Below, one piece after another: positions 26,801 through 27,609 of a stretch of DNA of 27,609 nucleotides (positions within the stretch are counted from its first letter, which is position 1; every line of letters starts with the position of its first letter). The position numbers and the translations under genes are program-made. Source of the DNA: an uncultured Opitutia bacterium (GTDB lineage: Bacteria > Verrucomicrobiota > Verrucomicrobiia > Opitutales > UBA953); assembly GCA_903829855.1 (NCBI GenBank), contig CAIKRN010000046.1, positions 1 through 27,609 on the forward strand. Reading direction: 5' to 3'. The notes below the pieces were generated by a model. The model did no database searches and was not told where the DNA came from. It saw only the letters and a list, made by a program, of their open reading frames with translations.

Positions 26801-27130
26801 CTGCTCGAATCGTTAATCGAACCTTCGGCCAAAATCGTCCCGGGATTCGGACTAGAAACGCTGACGTTGAAGGATGGAACGTCCCTTTCCGGCAATGTGC
26901 TGAACGATGACGGGAAGACGCTGGAACTGCGCACCTTGGATGGGAAGACGCGGAAGATTAAATCGGCCATCGTGACCGCGCGGTCGACGCCCTTATCCAT
27001 TATGCCACCGATGTTAGGTACCCTCAGCCCGGCGGAGATACGTGACGTCGTGGCTTACCTTTCATCGCTTAAACCACGGGTGGCCAAGTCTCCAGAGGCG
27101 AAGTCCAAGGATCTTAAAGGCAAGAAATAG
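23801..27130 (+). CDS. PVC-type exported dehydrogenase/HEAT-repeat/cytochrome c protein
   Basis: From the ATG at 23801 the protein has 1109 residues; a TTG at 23792 would add three. A short signal peptide (to about residue 20) targets export. Residues about 30-440 resemble the PVC membrane-bound dehydrogenase beta-propeller, including FNGDGVIDWKDL (an EF-hand-like calcium loop near residue 103), KIYKLSDADGSGVANKITVFADG, and GLRLGPDGRIYWTIGD. The middle (about 440-930) has HEAT-like helical repeats. The C-terminal heme domain has CTACH (971-975) and a likely Met ligand in SIMPPMLGTL (about 1068-1071), then DVVAYLSSL. It looks like a periplasmic oxidase/dehydrogenase that passes electrons to its own heme. 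The substrate is unknown. Closeness to lutC suggests a link with the sugar operon, but this family is scattered widely in PVC genomes. Confidence 0.9.
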   Translation: MRPTGLQFVLLVVAGMVSATEVAPRKWSGSLNVPDPVACTVDEAGNVYVSSTARRKAGDVDIREHPLWVPYDLAFTSPDEKAAFYRREITPAHFRAPRGGIKDFNGDGVIDWKDLSFNKDKIYKLSDADGSGVANKITVFADGFNLPNAGIAAGVLYFDGWVYVTAIPHLYRFKDTKGEGVADVQEIVASGFGCHIAYAGHDMHGLRLGPDGRIYWTIGDKGLNVTSQEGRKFFYPHEGAVMRCEPDGANFEVFAHGIRNLQEIAFDDFGNVLGVDNDADQPKERERMVYLLEGSDSGWRCQHQYMKLESRWMKENIWMPAGQPDQPLFITPPIANYSDGPAGFLHEPGHALDGTLRGHFILNQFPKGAMDAFTLEADRDSFRMVGLRTINKGIMGVGMSWGTDGRAYFVDWMGGYPLKQKGAVWRMDVAPQIDVTSEQFLAKPYSAPVPKEELLALLGHRDQRVRTNASIRLDRLGAWDEMLRIAKTKTAPRLGRIHAIWGCGMGLRRGKIAEQVPYLALLDDDDAEIRVQALKVLSEAKVTPALQAKVVGQLAHDDLRVRTQAGITLGRIGGVAPFATFLRDPAADLSLPWLRHGLVSGIAATHTSEQLYVIAQSKPGAEAVFATLALARQKSVRLGGLLDHSNVDVVKEAARAIHDDVGIPEAWGALADVLQKSPLPPPVARRAINTNLRLGTEGALAHLLDWYFVQVDDVALRTQAMQAIISFNQPPVLDRVDGTSKIYPERDKHAIAGVLRRYQARLLEVQEPGQRALVLEAMVKYELDIPLPVLLAFAGDLKASPAVRQQTLRLLGAKTVETESINRILRSSAGEGNPSMVRIEAVNQLFVRDLSGALEVMRNIINSKSAQLPEKQAIITQLRDSADPLAGRMVLELLDRLNARNLDAGLRFDVYLAAHDSTILAVKNAWTKYLATTAKAGLRMASPDLPFELLLDGGDAPRGREIINGHIGANCTACHRVDSDEGSEVGPKLTAIGATRSKADLLESLIEPSAKIVPGFGLETLTLKDGTSLSGNVLNDDGKTLELRTLDGKTRKIKSAIVTARSTPLSIMPPMLGTLSPAEIRDVVAYLSSLKPRVAKSPEAKSKDLKGKK

Positions 27131-27183
27131 CCTGACTTGGAATGAAGGGTTGAGTCACGCCCGGGGGTGGATGTGATACACCT

Positions 27184-27609
27184 ATGCTGCTTCGCCTTCT
27201 GCTGCTGCTTGCTCCGTTGCTTGCCCTGCCCCAGCCAACCCTCGTGCAGCAATGGCAGAAGCAGTATGACGAATGGTATCGCGAGGCTCCGCGGACGGCC
27301 CCAGAAAATCTCGATTGGTCGGCGGATGGTAAGCGGTTGACTTTTACTTGGGCAGAAAAGTCCGGCGTTTATTGGCGCATGGTGGATTGTGCTACCGGCC
27401 AATTGGCCCCGGCTTTTGACCATGCGAAGGTCGCCTCAGCCTTGTCAGATTTAACCAAACGAAAAATTACGGCTAAAAACTGGCCGTTTGTCAGAGTCGT
27501 TTCTCTCGCCAACGGAAACATGAGGCTGGAAGGTAAGGAGGTCGCCTGGCTGTTGGAGTCTAATGGCGACCTTGCCGAAGCTAAACCCAGCCAGGAATTT
27601 TCGCGGTCC
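27184..27609 (+). CDS. DPP-IV-like S9 family peptidase, N-terminal part (cut by window edge)
   Basis: An open frame from the ATG at 27184 runs 142 codons to the window end without a stop. It begins with a leucine-rich signal peptide (about 16 residues ending in LALPQ), so the protein is exported. The following sequence (NLDWSADGKRLTFTW, then VYWRMVDCATGQ, then PAFDHAKVASALSDLTKRKI) matches the opening beta-propeller blade of verrucomicrobial dipeptidyl-peptidase-IV-like S9 proteins. The catalytic domain lies outside the window, so activity cannot be confirmed. It starts 53 bases after the cytochrome gene, with a GGGGTGG stretch upstream as a weak ribosome-binding candidate. It may be a separate transcription unit. 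Confidence 0.75.
   Translation, partial: MLLRLLLLLAPLLALPQPTLVQQWQKQYDEWYREAPRTAPENLDWSADGKRLTFTWAEKSGVYWRMVDCATGQLAPAFDHAKVASALSDLTKRKITAKNWPFVRVVSLANGNMRLEGKEVAWLLESNGDLAEAKPSQEFSRS

Noticed and set aside
1..27609. CRISPR arrays, insertion sequences, tRNA or rRNA genes
   Set aside because: No regularly spaced direct repeats, transposase-like frames or recognisable RNA genes were found on reading both strands.

Overview
The window looks like a chromosomal segment of a member of the PVC group, most likely Verrucomicrobiota. Evidence: a Tat-exported Gfo/Idh/MocA oxidoreductase of the type expanded in this group, a PVC-type beta-propeller/HEAT/cytochrome c protein, a verrucomicrobial-looking S9 peptidase start, and a near absence of Shine-Dalgarno sequences before well-defined start codons. 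Gene density is high. I see no mobile elements, tRNA or rRNA genes, or CRISPR arrays. Assignments rest on recognition of motifs by eye; no database search was run.

Layout. (1) 1-275, minus strand: the start of mreB (actin-like cell-shape protein), cut by the window edge. (2) 276-601: non-coding divergent spacer. (3) 602-1972: exported Gfo/Idh/MocA oxidoreductase, closed by a strong hairpin terminator. (4) 2025-2990, minus strand: uppP (undecaprenyl-diphosphatase). (5) 3088-12998: a tight plus-strand gene run, trpB - yicC - HU/IHF - hisS - murJ - a large Pls/PosA-type NRPS-like membrane protein - a 4'-phosphopantetheinyl transferase. (6) 13008-13892, minus strand: an AmiD-like lipoprotein amidase, converging on that run. 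(7) 14112-23795: a complete-looking catabolic operon for a 6-deoxyhexose (L-rhamnose and/or L-fucose): DeoR regulator, FucI-like isomerase, class II aldolase, rhamnulokinase, fused aldolase/lactaldehyde dehydrogenase (RhaEW type) and LutABC. (8) 23801-27130: PVC-type dehydrogenase/cytochrome. (9) 27184-27609: the start of a DPP-IV-like exported peptidase, cut by the window edge.

How the genes fit together. In the sugar operon the isomerase makes the ketose, RhaB phosphorylates it, and the aldolase(s) split it to DHAP and L-lactaldehyde. The SDR half of RhaEW oxidises lactaldehyde to L-lactate, and LutABC takes lactate to pyruvate. No microcompartment shell genes and no transporter lie in this stretch, so it reads as a cytosolic, compartment-free route.

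The most striking item is the pls-like gene with its own Sfp-type PPTase. Its architecture is adenylation - carrier protein - six membrane segments interleaved with three left-handed-beta-helix-like domains, with no condensation or thioesterase domain. This is that of epsilon-poly-lysine synthetase and relatives. Here it lies directly behind murJ, with very short spacing, at the end of a housekeeping gene run. It may make an undescribed poly- or oligo-amino acid, or attach an amino acid to an envelope component.
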